Source of the DNA: Bradyrhizobium sp. SZCCHNS1050
GTDB lineage: Bacteria; Pseudomonadota; Alphaproteobacteria; Rhizobiales; Xanthobacteraceae
Direction: 5' to 3'
DNA length: 64,000 nt
Assembly (NCBI RefSeq): GCF_032484785.1
Contig: NZ_JAUETR010000001.1
Location: 2,173,501-2,237,500 of the forward strand
Below the pieces are notes generated by a model. It saw only the letters and a list, made by a program, of their open reading frames with translations, was not told the DNA's origin and ran no database searches. The translations under genes and the position numbers were made by a program. Positions 1-9,625 of the stretch are shown here, one piece after another. Every line of letters starts with the position of its first letter. Position 1 is the first letter of the stretch.

Positions 1-14
1 ACGAGATAGGCCAT
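1..14 (-). CDS. 5' end of a gene running off the window, unidentified
   Basis: An ATG reading M-A-Y-L begins four bases after the stop codon of the OmpA-like gene on the same strand and leaves the window at once. The tight spacing suggests the two are co-transcribed. Only four and a half codons are visible, so no product can be named, and the start itself is a guess from spacing. Confidence 0.3.
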
Positions 15-18
15 GACG

Positions 19-1413
19 TTACCTCACCACGAATTCGATGCGCCGGTTCTGCGCCCGGCCGTCGGCGGTGTCGTTGGCGGCGACCGGCTGGGTGCTGCCA
101 TAGCCGATCGCGCTGAAACGGTCGGCCGGCAGTCCGGCCTTGACCAGATAATCGACCACCGCCTGGGCGCGCTTCTGCGACAGCACCTGATTGGCGGCAG
201 AGTCGCCGTCGGCATCGGTGTGCCCGATGATCTCGACATTGGCGGAGGGACAGCGGAACGCGATCTCGACGAGGCGGTCGAGCAGACCGGTGGAATCCCT
301 GTCGAGGTCGCTGCGGCCGGTCTCGAACCGAATCTTGGCCTTGCCGAGCAGGTCGGAGAACAGCTGCTGGCACACCGTGGGATCGACCGGGGCGGCTGCC
401 GGCTTCACCGTGATGTCGGCCTTCACCTGCCAGCCCTGTGGGACATCTTTGGCGAGCCCGGTCCGGATCTGGGCCGCTGCGGCGTCGTAAAGCGCATCAC
501 CGGAAATCTTGATGTCACGATCGGACACCACCAGCGTGCCGGTCGACAGCCGCGACAAGGCGCCCAACGCCGGCACCACCGCATTCACGAAATTGGTTGG
601 CGCGCCGAGGCTGTTCTTGAGATTGTCCACGACCTTCTCGCTGAAGAATTTGCGCGATGAAGAGCCGACGACGACGGCGTGGATGTTCTCGTCGGGAACG
701 TTGCCTGCAAGCGTCACGGTGACCGCGACCGGGTCCTTGTAGGCCTGGAAGACATAGGGCGGCGCCTTGACCTCGTTGCTGGCGACCTTGAAGCCGTCCG
801 GCAGCTTTCCGAGCGCGGCCGCGATCGCCTCGCGGCCGCCGAGCTCGCGCGCCATGCCGGACAACGTGACTTCGCCGTCGGAGATCGTGAACTTGCCGTC
901 CTTCAGCTTGGCGATCTGGCCGATCAGCAGCAGCGCCGCATCCTCGAAGCGCGGCGGCGCGCCGCGCGCCAGGCCCATCTGATCCGCGACCTCCACGCCC
1001 GGCAACGCCGCCCGGGTCGCGTCCATCAGCTTGCCCTTCAAGGCGGGCAGCGGCGCGCTGCCGCCCAGCGTCACCCGGACGACGTCGCGCTCGGCCGACC
1101 AGACGAAGGGCTTGGCCTCGGGGACCAGCCGCGTCTCGTCGTTGACGAGCCGCACGCCGGCCACGCCGTCCACCGCAGCGACCGCATCGCGGCGTCCGGC
1201 CTCGGAAAACGCATTGGCGCGCAGCGAGACATCGCGGCCGTCCACCGTGATGCTTGTCCTGTCGAGCACCGCCCCCGTCAGGACGGCCGAACTGCGGCCG
1301 GCGAGATCATTCTCCAGGGGAACGGTGCTGGTCCAGGCCGCGAGGCCCCAAAGCACGATCAGCGGAATGACGCCAGGCCACCATTTCCCGCTCCACCTGA
1401 AAAGTCCGCGCAT
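19..1413 (-). CDS. OmpA-family outer membrane / peptidoglycan-associated protein
   Basis: A 464-residue envelope protein. A membrane segment near residues 13-32 (WWPGVIPLIVLWGLAAW) anchors it in the inner membrane. The middle has BON-like stretches, with repeated ITVDGRDVSL and GVRLV-type patterns. The last 110 residues form an OmpA-like peptidoglycan-binding domain with the IIGHTDADGD motif and the terminal NRRIEFVVR signature. The family tethers the envelope to peptidoglycan, so a structural or motor-stator-like role is possible; the specific job is unknown. The start follows the first ATG before the membrane segment; no strong ribosome site is visible. A further gene starts four bases downstream. 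Confidence 0.8.
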   Translation of the reverse strand: MRGLFRWSGKWWPGVIPLIVLWGLAAWTSTVPLENDLAGRSSAVLTGAVLDRTSITVDGRDVSLRANAFSEAGRRDAVAAVDGVAGVRLVNDETRLVPEAKPFVWSAERDVVRVTLGGSAPLPALKGKLMDATRAALPGVEVADQMGLARGAPPRFEDAALLLIGQIAKLKDGKFTISDGEVTLSGMARELGGREAIAAALGKLPDGFKVASNEVKAPPYVFQAYKDPVAVTVTLAGNVPDENIHAVVVGSSSRKFFSEKVVDNLKNSLGAPTNFVNAVVPALGALSRLSTGTLVVSDRDIKISGDALYDAAAAQIRTGLAKDVPQGWQVKADITVKPAAAPVDPTVCQQLFSDLLGKAKIRFETGRSDLDRDSTGLLDRLVEIAFRCPSANVEIIGHTDADGDSAANQVLSQKRAQAVVDYLVKAGLPADRFSAIGYGSTQPVAANDTADGRAQNRRIEFVVR

Positions 1414-1577
1414 TCGTCATCCGTCGCATCGAGGAAGCAGAGAGAAAACAAACCCTTGCATGCCTGTCAAACCGGAAATGAGGAGCGCCGCACGGTACGT
1501 TGTGACCGCAGGCTAAGGTTTTCTTCAATCATTCGTCGGTAACCTTGTCCTGACACTCACCGGGCCGCATATTTCAG

Positions 1578-2636
1578 ATGAGGCGATTTCGCAAAACCTT
1601 TATCCGTGCCGGCCTGGAAGCGCTGTATCTGAGCGGCGCGCATGTCTGGCTGCGCCCGATCTTCTCGGGCGTGGGTGCGATCTATACGCTGCATCATGTG
1701 CGGCCGCCCCGCGACGCCGATTTCCAGCCCAATTGTCACCTCGAGGTCACGCCGGATTTCCTGCGCGAGATGTTGTCGCACCTGCGCGACCACGACATCG
1801 AGATCATCACCCTCGACGAGTTGCACAGCCGACTGGTGGCGAAGGACTTCTCGCGCCGCTTCGCCTGCTTCACCTTCGACGACGGCTATCGCGACAATCG
1901 CGATTTCGCGCTGCCTGTCATGCGCGAGTTCGATGCGCCGTTCACCATCTATGTGACGAGCGATTTCGCATCGGGACTGGGCCGGCTCTGGTGGGTGACG
2001 CTGGAGCGGCTGGTCGCGAAGACTGACGCGATCGACATCGAGATCGGCGGGCTGTCGCTGCAACTCGATGCATCGACGCCGGCCGCCAAATGCGTGACGT
2101 TCCAGCGCCTGCACGACTGGCTGCGCGCACTGCCGGGCGAGCACGACGTCCGGCGTGAGATCAGCGCGCTGTGCGCGCGCTACGACGTCGACGAGGCCTC
2201 GATCTGCCGTGAGCTCTGCCTGTCCTGGGACGAGCTCCGGGCGCTGTCGACTGAGCCATTGATCTCGATCGGCGCGCATTCGATCAGTCACTGCAATCTC
2301 GCCAAGCAGACCGAGGAGACGGCGCGCATCGAGATCGCCGACAGCCGTGCTCGAATCGAGAACGAGTTGCAGCGGCCGGTGCTGCACATGGCCTACCCCT
2401 ACGGCGACCGCGCCGCCGCTTCCCAGCGCGAATTCGTGCTGGCGGCCGCGAGCGGCTACAAGACCGCCGTCACCACCCGGCCCGGCATGATCTTCGCGGA
2501 AAGCGCCGATCATCTCACGGCCCTGTCGCGCGTCTCGCTGAACGGCCATTACCAGCACGCCCGCGTGCTGCCGGTGCTGACCTCGGGCGCGGCCACCGCG
2601 ATGTGGAACGGCTTTCGCCGCATCGACGCGGCATAG
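1578..2636 (+). CDS. Polysaccharide deacetylase (NodB-homology) family protein
   Basis: A 352-residue protein of carbohydrate esterase family 4. The core motif FTFDDGYRDN (around residue 98) supplies the metal-binding and catalytic aspartates. MAYPYGDRAAAS further on matches the family's later conserved segment. Such enzymes remove N-acetyl groups from surface polysaccharides or peptidoglycan. It has no clear signal peptide; the N-terminus is basic and amphipathic. It is divergent from the OmpA-like gene and followed on the same strand by a dehydrogenase. The ATG lies just behind a weak ribosome site, so the start is moderately sure. The substrate cannot be told from sequence. Confidence 0.8.
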   Translation: MRRFRKTFIRAGLEALYLSGAHVWLRPIFSGVGAIYTLHHVRPPRDADFQPNCHLEVTPDFLREMLSHLRDHDIEIITLDELHSRLVAKDFSRRFACFTFDDGYRDNRDFALPVMREFDAPFTIYVTSDFASGLGRLWWVTLERLVAKTDAIDIEIGGLSLQLDASTPAAKCVTFQRLHDWLRALPGEHDVRREISALCARYDVDEASICRELCLSWDELRALSTEPLISIGAHSISHCNLAKQTEETARIEIADSRARIENELQRPVLHMAYPYGDRAAASQREFVLAAASGYKTAVTTRPGMIFAESADHLTALSRVSLNGHYQHARVLPVLTSGAATAMWNGFRRIDAA

Positions 2637-2753
2637 CCCCGCCATAACGTTGCCCTCCGATTGAATTGCGGCGAATTCGTGCGACTGCGTCTCACTTGAC
2701 GTGCTGGCGCGTCCCGCTCACAAGCGCGCATGACATAAGGAAAGGGAGGCTTC

Positions 2754-3563
2754 ATGCTCAGGAACTTGTTCTCACTCGAAGGACGCGTCGCGCTCGTCAC
2801 CGGCGGCTCGCGCGGCATCGGCAAGATGATCGCATCCGGCCTGCTCGCGCATGGCGCGGCGAGGGTCTACATCACCGCGCGCAAGGCCGGGCCCTGCGAG
2901 GCGACCGCCAAGGCACTGACGACGGAATATGGCGGCGAATGCGTCGCGCTGCCGATCGACATTTCGACGATGGCCGGCATCGAGACGCTCGCGGGCGAGA
3001 TCAAGAAGCGCGAGCCCAAGCTCGACATCCTCGTCAACAATGCCGGCGCAGCATGGGGCGCCGACTTCGACGAATTCCCGGAGAGCGGCTGGGACAAGGT
3101 GATGAACCTCAACCTCAAGACGCCGTTCTTCCTGACCAAGGCGCTCGCAGCTCCCTTGCGTGCGGCGGCCAGCGCCGAACGGCCGGCAAAGGTCATCAAC
3201 ATCGCCTCGATCGACGGCATCTTCGTCAACCCGCTCGAGACCTATTCCTATGCGGCGAGCAAATCCGGCCTGATCCATCTGACGCGGCGCATGGCGGCCA
3301 AGCTGATCAAGGACCACATCGTGGTGACCGCGATCGCGCCCGGACCGTTCAAGTCCGACATGAACAAGGCCGCGCGCGACAACGCCGACGAGGTCGCCTC
3401 GCGCGTGCCCGCTGGGCGCATCGGCACCGACGAGGACATGGCTGGCACGGCGATCTTCCTCGCCTCGCGCGCGGGCGACTACGTGGTGGGGAATACGATC
3501 GCGGTCGATGGCGGCATCGTCTACGCGAACCCGGGCATTCCGGGTGCGGGATGGGACAGCTGA
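2754..3563 (+). CDS. Short-chain dehydrogenase/reductase (RhlG-like)
   Basis: A 269-residue classical SDR. TGGSRGIG (residues 17-24) is the NAD(P)-binding glycine motif, LVNNAG is present, and YSYAASK carries the catalytic Tyr and Lys. The sequence resembles the 3-oxoacyl-ACP-reductase/RhlG branch. A clear GGGAGG ribosome site precedes the ATG. It converges on boxB, so it is not in the box transcription unit, although a role in handling a hydroxyacyl intermediate of that pathway is conceivable. The substrate is unknown. Confidence 0.85.
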   Translation: MLRNLFSLEGRVALVTGGSRGIGKMIASGLLAHGAARVYITARKAGPCEATAKALTTEYGGECVALPIDISTMAGIETLAGEIKKREPKLDILVNNAGAAWGADFDEFPESGWDKVMNLNLKTPFFLTKALAAPLRAAASAERPAKVINIASIDGIFVNPLETYSYAASKSGLIHLTRRMAAKLIKDHIVVTAIAPGPFKSDMNKAARDNADEVASRVPAGRIGTDEDMAGTAIFLASRAGDYVVGNTIAVDGGIVYANPGIPGAGWDS

Positions 3564-3570
3564 GAAGGGC

Positions 3571-3680
3571 GAATAGCGAATAGCGAATAGCGAATAGCGA
3601 ATAGCGAATAGCGAATAGCGAATAGCGAATAGCGAATAGGCTACTTCCCCTATTCGCTACTCGCAACTCGCTATTCGCCT
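3571..3680. repeat. Heptamer tandem array with inverted copies, between convergent genes
   Basis: Nine perfect back-to-back copies of GAATAGC plus a partial tenth (3571-3639) are followed after about 10 bases by reverse-complement copies (CTATTCGC at 3650-3657 and 3671-3678). Transcripts from either side could fold array against inverted copies. The array lies exactly between the convergent SDR and boxB stop codons, so it may act as a two-way terminator. Similar GAATAGC strings recur in Bradyrhizobium spacers as far as I recall. Copy number is likely to vary between strains. Confidence 0.85.
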
Positions 3681-3684
3681 CTCA

Positions 3685-5136
<1,452 letters not shown>

Positions 5137-5165
5137 GGCGTGCCTCCCTGAAATCTTCCCGGTGG

Positions 5166-5247
5166 TCATGCCCGGCCTCGTGCCGTGCATCCACGTCGTT
5201 CGTGTCGATTAGCTCGCGGATGGCCGGGTCAAGCCCGGCCATGACGG
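5166..5247. repeat. Palindromic intergenic repeat (family A) between boxC and boxB
   Basis: Begins with CATGCCCGGCC and ends with GGGTCAAGCCCGGCCATGACGG, the ends being near reverse complements. Relatives of the same family occur at 7860, 21854, 32088, 33049 and, more loosely, 52873. It fills the gap between two genes of one presumed operon and could form a large hairpin in the transcript. Confidence 0.8.
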
Positions 5248-5254
5248 ATGATAA

Positions 5255-6943
5255 CTACACGCGCGTCATGTCATATTGCGGCCGCTCGCCGGTGCCGTAG
5301 CGCCGGAGTGCGCCCTCCTCGCCGACCGCGTTGGGCCGCTGGAAGATCCAGTTCTGCCAGGCGGTGAGGCGGGCGAAGATCTTCGATTCCATCGTCTCGG
5401 GGCCGGCGAAGCGCAGATTGGCTTCGAGACCCGTGAGGCTGTCGGGCGAGAAGCTGGCGCGCTCCTCGAGGAAGACGCGGATCTCGTCCTCCCAATCGAT
5501 GTCATCCAGCGCGAAGGTCACGAGGCCGAGCTCCTCGGCCTCATCGGCTTCGAGCGGCTTGCCGACCTGCTCACGCACACGCGCGAGATCGGTGGGATCG
5601 GCGAGGAAGCGCGACTCCAGCCGGGTCAGGCCGTGACTCATCGGATAGGGCCCGAAATTCATCGCCGACAGTTCGATCGCCGGCGCCGGGCGGTTGTCGC
5701 CCTGGATGGTGCCGATCAGCATGTAGGAGCGGTCGGAAGCGAACACCAGCTCGGCGAGCGTGCCGGCGAAGCAGGAACCGGGCTCGACCAGCGTGACCAG
5801 CGTGCGCGAGGTGACGTCGATGCGCTTCAGCACCCGCTTCCAGTAATGCCTGACCTCGTTGACCAGCCAGTGCGCCTTGTTGGCCTCAAGGAACGCGTCA
5901 TGCGCGAGCACCTGGGCGCGATCGCCATGCGACTTGAACACCAGCATGGCGATGCCGAGCTCGTTGATGCGCAGATGCAGGATGGCGTCATCGAGTTCGC
6001 GCGCGACCTGCAGCGGCCAGAAGGAAGCGCCCTGCCCGATCATGCCGTCGATGTCCGCAGGTGGCGCGGCCTCGGGAGCCGAGATGGTGATCGTGGCGAT
6101 GCGGGCCGTGCGGTCGATGTCGACATTGACGAAGCCGTAGCGCACGCTCGACGCATCGATGACGCGCTTCAGCGGCGTCAGCGCGACGCCCTTGCCGCTG
6201 CCGTTGCGCTTGGAGGCGGCTGCGAATTCCTTGGCGCGCTCGGCCACCTTGGCATCGACCTTGGAGTTCGGCGCGATCTCGTCGACGAGGCGCCATTGCA
6301 CGGCGCGCTTGCCCTTGACCCCCTCCTCCGTGGTGCAGAACGCGTCCGCGCGATCGCGGCGGACCTTGCGCTTGTCGACGACGCGGGTGAGACCGCCGGT
6401 ACCCGGCAGCACCGCGAGCAGCGGCACTTCCGGCAGCGACACCGACGACGAGCCGTCATCGGCGAGGATGATGTGATCGGTGGCGAGCGCGAGCTCATAG
6501 CCGCCGCCGGCCGCGGTGCCGTTCACCACGGTGATGAAGCGCTGGCCGGAATTCTCGGATGAATCCTCGAAGCCATTGCGGGTCTCATTGGTGAACTTGC
6601 AGAAGTTCACCTTGTGGGCGTGGGTCGCGCCCGCAAGCATGCGGATGTTGGCGCCGGCGCAGAACACGCGCGGCTTGGCCGAGCGCAGCACCACGACCTT
6701 CACTTGCGGGTGCTCGAAGCGCAGCCGCTGCACGGCGTCGGCGAGCTCGATGTCGACGCCGAGATCATAGGAATTGAGCTTGAGCTGGTAGCCCTCGAAC
6801 AGGCCGCCATTCTCGTCGACGTCCATGGCGAGCGTCGCCACCTCGCCATCGATCGAGAGCTTCCAATGTTTGTAGCGGGAGGGATCGGTCTGAAAATCGA
6901 TGAACGTCTTGCCTCCCGCGAGCACGCGGTCTTCCCCGGCCAT
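5255..6943 (-). CDS. boxC: 2,3-epoxybenzoyl-CoA dihydrolase (benzoyl-CoA-dihydrodiol lyase) BoxC
   Basis: A 562-residue enzyme of the enoyl-CoA hydratase/crotonase superfamily that opens the benzoyl-CoA epoxide ring and releases formate to give 3,4-dehydroadipyl-CoA semialdehyde. The N-terminal half carries PRVFCAGANIRMLAG and GTAAGGGYELALATDHI, the crotonase oxyanion-hole regions. A second, diverged crotonase-like half follows, which is typical of BoxC length. The ATG has an AAGGGTG ribosome site seven bases upstream. The gene has its own candidate promoter with a palindromic operator (6977-6992), so boxCB may be transcribed separately from the ligase. Confidence 0.95.
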   Translation of the reverse strand: MAGEDRVLAGGKTFIDFQTDPSRYKHWKLSIDGEVATLAMDVDENGGLFEGYQLKLNSYDLGVDIELADAVQRLRFEHPQVKVVVLRSAKPRVFCAGANIRMLAGATHAHKVNFCKFTNETRNGFEDSSENSGQRFITVVNGTAAGGGYELALATDHIILADDGSSSVSLPEVPLLAVLPGTGGLTRVVDKRKVRRDRADAFCTTEEGVKGKRAVQWRLVDEIAPNSKVDAKVAERAKEFAAASKRNGSGKGVALTPLKRVIDASSVRYGFVNVDIDRTARIATITISAPEAAPPADIDGMIGQGASFWPLQVARELDDAILHLRINELGIAMLVFKSHGDRAQVLAHDAFLEANKAHWLVNEVRHYWKRVLKRIDVTSRTLVTLVEPGSCFAGTLAELVFASDRSYMLIGTIQGDNRPAPAIELSAMNFGPYPMSHGLTRLESRFLADPTDLARVREQVGKPLEADEAEELGLVTFALDDIDWEDEIRVFLEERASFSPDSLTGLEANLRFAGPETMESKIFARLTAWQNWIFQRPNAVGEEGALRRYGTGERPQYDMTRV

Positions 6944-6976
6944 GTGTCACCCTTCGTTGGAGTGCTTATCGTTGAG

Positions 6977-6992
6977 ATGCACAATAATTCAT
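6977..6992 (-). promoter_or_regulatory. Candidate BoxR operator upstream of boxC
   Basis: On the minus strand the site reads ATGAATTATTGTGCAT, an imperfect palindrome 33 bases before the boxC ATG. Its left half (TGAATTAT) equals half of the perfect palindrome in the ligase/boxR spacer at 9536-9549. The shared half-site and its placement suggest common control by the box regulator. This is inferred from sequence only. Confidence 0.5.
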
Positions 6993-7038
6993 GTTATGGC
7001 TGTCGTCTACGACAAAAAGCCGAAACATGCACTTTGTT

Positions 7039-7842
7039 TCATGTTCGTGATGCCGGGGCCGGCAAGGTCGCGGCCGCGAACTCGGCAATGACCCGCAAGG
7101 TGGCGTCCGGCGCCTCGCGATGCGGGGAATGGCCGGTGTTGGGCAGCATCGTCACCTCGACCGGGCAGTAGCACTCCTCCTGGATGGTCTCGACCTGGCG
7201 GATGGTGCCGTACTGGTCGTCGACGCCCTGGATCACGACCACGGGAACGCGGATGTAGGCGAGGTCGCCGGTGATATCCCAGGCCCGGAATGCCGGATCG
7301 AGCCAGGCGCCGTTCCAGCCGTAAAACGCGTTGTCGACGTCCTTGTGCCAGCGGCCGAGCTTGGTGCGCAGTTCCGTGGTTTCGTAAGTGGTCTTGATCG
7401 CGGCGATCGACGACACAGAGATGTCCTCAACGACCACATGCGGCGCGATCAGCACGATGCCGTCGAGGCGATGGTCGGCGTGGCTGCCCCCGTAGATCGC
7501 CGCGATCGACGCACCATCGGAATGGCCGACGAGAAGACCGCGCTGAAAGCCGATTTGATCGAGCAGCTTCGGCAGCACATCGCGCGCCTCGCGCTGCATG
7601 TAGTCGAGCGGCCGCGGCAGAGACACCGGGCTGGAGGCGCCGTAGCCCGCGCGCGAATAGACGAACACGGAAACGCCGGTGGCTTGCTGGAGCTTGTCGG
7701 GAAAGTCGCCCCACAACCCGACCGAGCCGAGCCCTTCATGCAGCAGCACGATGCACGGAGCGTCAGAGGGCTGCGGACCGATCAGGCGATATTCGAGATC
7801 GGCGGAATCGATGGTGAGGAAGCCGTTCGATGAAAGCTGCAC
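7039..7842 (-). CDS. Alpha/beta-fold hydrolase of the box cluster
   Basis: A 267-residue alpha/beta hydrolase. HEGLGS near the N-terminus is the oxyanion-hole region, GHSDG (around residue 105) holds the nucleophilic serine, and PNTGHSPHRE near the end supplies the catalytic histidine. It lies between benzoate-CoA ligase and boxC in the same direction. A hydrolase of this kind recurs in some aerobic benzoyl-CoA clusters; it might hydrolyse a dead-end CoA ester or lactone, but this is inference. An inverted repeat (AACATG...CATGTT, 7021-7044) overlaps its stop and could end its transcript before the boxC promoter. Confidence 0.8.
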   Translation of the reverse strand: MQLSSNGFLTIDSADLEYRLIGPQPSDAPCIVLLHEGLGSVGLWGDFPDKLQQATGVSVFVYSRAGYGASSPVSLPRPLDYMQREARDVLPKLLDQIGFQRGLLVGHSDGASIAAIYGGSHADHRLDGIVLIAPHVVVEDISVSSIAAIKTTYETTELRTKLGRWHKDVDNAFYGWNGAWLDPAFRAWDITGDLAYIRVPVVVIQGVDDQYGTIRQVETIQEECYCPVEVTMLPNTGHSPHREAPDATLRVIAEFAAATLPAPASRT

Positions 7843-7859
7843 GGGTCACTCTCTCCTTC

Positions 7860-7942
7860 GTCATGCCCGGGCTTGACCCGGGCATCCACGTCTTTCTTGT
7901 CGAGGCGGAATGGATGGCCAGGTCAAGCCCGGCCATGACGAC
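7860..7942. repeat. Palindromic intergenic repeat (family A)
   Basis: Starts CGTCATGCCCGGGCTTGACC and ends TCAAGCCCGGCCATGACG, so the two ends pair as a long hairpin. It occupies most of the spacer between the ligase stop and the hydrolase start, both on the minus strand. Same family as the copy between boxC and boxB. Confidence 0.85.
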
Positions 7943-7977
7943 AACCAAGAGCAGGACCACTCCGAGAGTGGGGCCAA

Positions 7978-9516
7978 CTACTGACCCGCTCCCTCACGCA
8001 GCTTGAAGCGCTGGATCTTGCCGGTCGCGGTTTTCGGCAGGCTGTCCACCACCTCGATCCAGCGCGGATATTTCCACGGGCCGATCTTCTGCTTGACGTG
8101 TTCCTTCAGTGCCTCGTGCAGGGTCGAGCGATCGACGCTCGGGCGCAGCACGACATAGGCCTTCGGCTTCAACAGCCCCTCCGGATCGGCTTCCGGCACC
8201 ACGGCAGCCTCGAGCACCGAGGGATGCGTGATCAGCGCGCTCTCGACCTCGAACGGCGACACCCAGATGCCAGAGACCTTGAACATGTCGTCGGAGCGGC
8301 CGCAGAAGGTGTAGCGCCCGTCGGCGTCGCGGACATATTTGTCGCCGGTGCGCGTCCAATAGCCCTCGAACGTCGAGCGGGTCTTGTGGCGCTGATTCCA
8401 GTAGCCCTCGCCGGCGGACGGTGCATGCACCAGCATCTCGCCGACCTCGCCGTCCGGCACGTCCTGGCCTGCCTCGTTGACAAGACGAACCTGATAGCCC
8501 GGCACGGGGCGCCCCGATGAGCCGTATTTGATGTCCCCGGGCACGTTGGACAGGAAGATGTGCAGCAGCTCGGTCGAGCCGACACCATCGAGAATGTCGA
8601 CGCCGAACCGCGCCTTCCAGGCATTGCCGACCGATTCCGGCAGCGCCTCGCCGGCCGAGGTGCAGATGCGCAGAGCGCTGCCGGCCTTCTCATGGCGCAG
8701 CGACTCATCGTGCAGCATCGCGGCGAACAAGGTCGGCACGCCGTAGAAGATGGTCGGATTGTAGCGGTTGAGGAGCTTGAACATCAGCGCCGGCGTCGGG
8801 CGCTCGGAGTTGAGGATCGTAGTTGCGCCGACCGACAGCGGGAAGGTCAGCGCATTGCCGAGGCCATAGGCGAAGAACAGCTTTGCGGCTGACAGACAGA
8901 CATCGCTCTCGCGGATGCCGAGCACTTGGCTGGCATAGGTCTCGGCCGTTGCGGCGAGATTGCCGTGCAGATGGCGCACGCCTTTGGGCATGCCGGTCGA
9001 ACCGGATGAATACAGCCAGAACGCAGGCTCATCCTCGTGGGTCGCGACCGTGTCGAACTGATCGCTCTCGCGCGCGAGCTCCTCGGTGAGCAGCTTGTGG
9101 CCGAAGGCATTGGCGCCGGACACGACGACGCAATCGAGATCCGGCATCCGGCCGACAATGTCCTTCACCACCGGATACAGCGCCTCGGACACGAACAGCA
9201 CGCGGGCGCGGCAGTCGGCGAGCACATACGCGTATTGTTCAGAGGTCAGCAGCGTGTTGAGCGGCACCGGGACGACGCCCGCGCGCATGGCGCCAAGAAA
9301 CACCGCGGGGAAATCCACCGTATCGAGCATGATCATCGCCACGCGCTCCTCGCGGCGGACGCCAAGGCGGCGCAGCATGTTGGCGACGCGGCAGGTCTGC
9401 TGTTGCAGACCGCGATAGGTCAGCTCCGAGACCGTGTCCGTGTAGGCGAGCTTGTCGCCGCGCCCCGCCTCGACATTGCGGTCAAGCAGCCACGATACCG
9501 CATTGTACGACTTCAC
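7978..9516 (-). CDS. bclA: Benzoate-CoA ligase family protein
   Basis: A 512-residue ANL-superfamily acyl-CoA synthetase that activates benzoate to benzoyl-CoA with ATP, feeding BoxAB. YSSGSTGMPKG (around residue 168) is the phosphate-binding loop, the adenylation core follows (GVGSTELLHIFLSN), and the C-terminus ends with PKTATGKIQRFKLRE, the catalytic-lysine motif. Length and the YNAVSWLLDRN start fit the benzoate-CoA ligase group. The start is a GTG behind a GGGGAGA ribosome site. It is divergent from the regulator, with a perfect palindrome in the shared spacer. Substrates could include hydroxy- or fluorobenzoates. Confidence 0.9.
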   Translation of the reverse strand: MKSYNAVSWLLDRNVEAGRGDKLAYTDTVSELTYRGLQQQTCRVANMLRRLGVRREERVAMIMLDTVDFPAVFLGAMRAGVVPVPLNTLLTSEQYAYVLADCRARVLFVSEALYPVVKDIVGRMPDLDCVVVSGANAFGHKLLTEELARESDQFDTVATHEDEPAFWLYSSGSTGMPKGVRHLHGNLAATAETYASQVLGIRESDVCLSAAKLFFAYGLGNALTFPLSVGATTILNSERPTPALMFKLLNRYNPTIFYGVPTLFAAMLHDESLRHEKAGSALRICTSAGEALPESVGNAWKARFGVDILDGVGSTELLHIFLSNVPGDIKYGSSGRPVPGYQVRLVNEAGQDVPDGEVGEMLVHAPSAGEGYWNQRHKTRSTFEGYWTRTGDKYVRDADGRYTFCGRSDDMFKVSGIWVSPFEVESALITHPSVLEAAVVPEADPEGLLKPKAYVVLRPSVDRSTLHEALKEHVKQKIGPWKYPRWIEVVDSLPKTATGKIQRFKLREGAGQ

Positions 9517-9535
9517 GGCATTCTCCCCGGATTTT

Positions 9536-9549
9536 TGAATTATAATTCA
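9536..9549. promoter_or_regulatory. Perfect palindrome TGAATTATAATTCA in the ligase/boxR divergent promoter
   Basis: A 14-base perfect inverted repeat lies 20 bases before the ligase start and 77 bases before the regulator start. Its half-site recurs upstream of boxC. It is the best candidate for the BoxR operator, where benzoyl-CoA would relieve repression as known for BzdR/BoxR in Azoarcus. Binding is inferred. Confidence 0.6.
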
Positions 9550-9625
9550 TACAAGGCCACCAACATCGCTTGCTGTCAATCCTCCCCGGCATTATGTTTC
9601 CTACTCAAAAGAGTGCCTCAGGGAT

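Noticed and set aside
3349..3666. Open frame with repeated SLFAIRY peptide
   Set aside because: It is only the translation of the GAATAGC heptamer array, not a real protein.
3571..3680. CRISPR array
   Set aside because: Direct repeats of seven bases without spacers and without cas genes; it is a simple tandem array.
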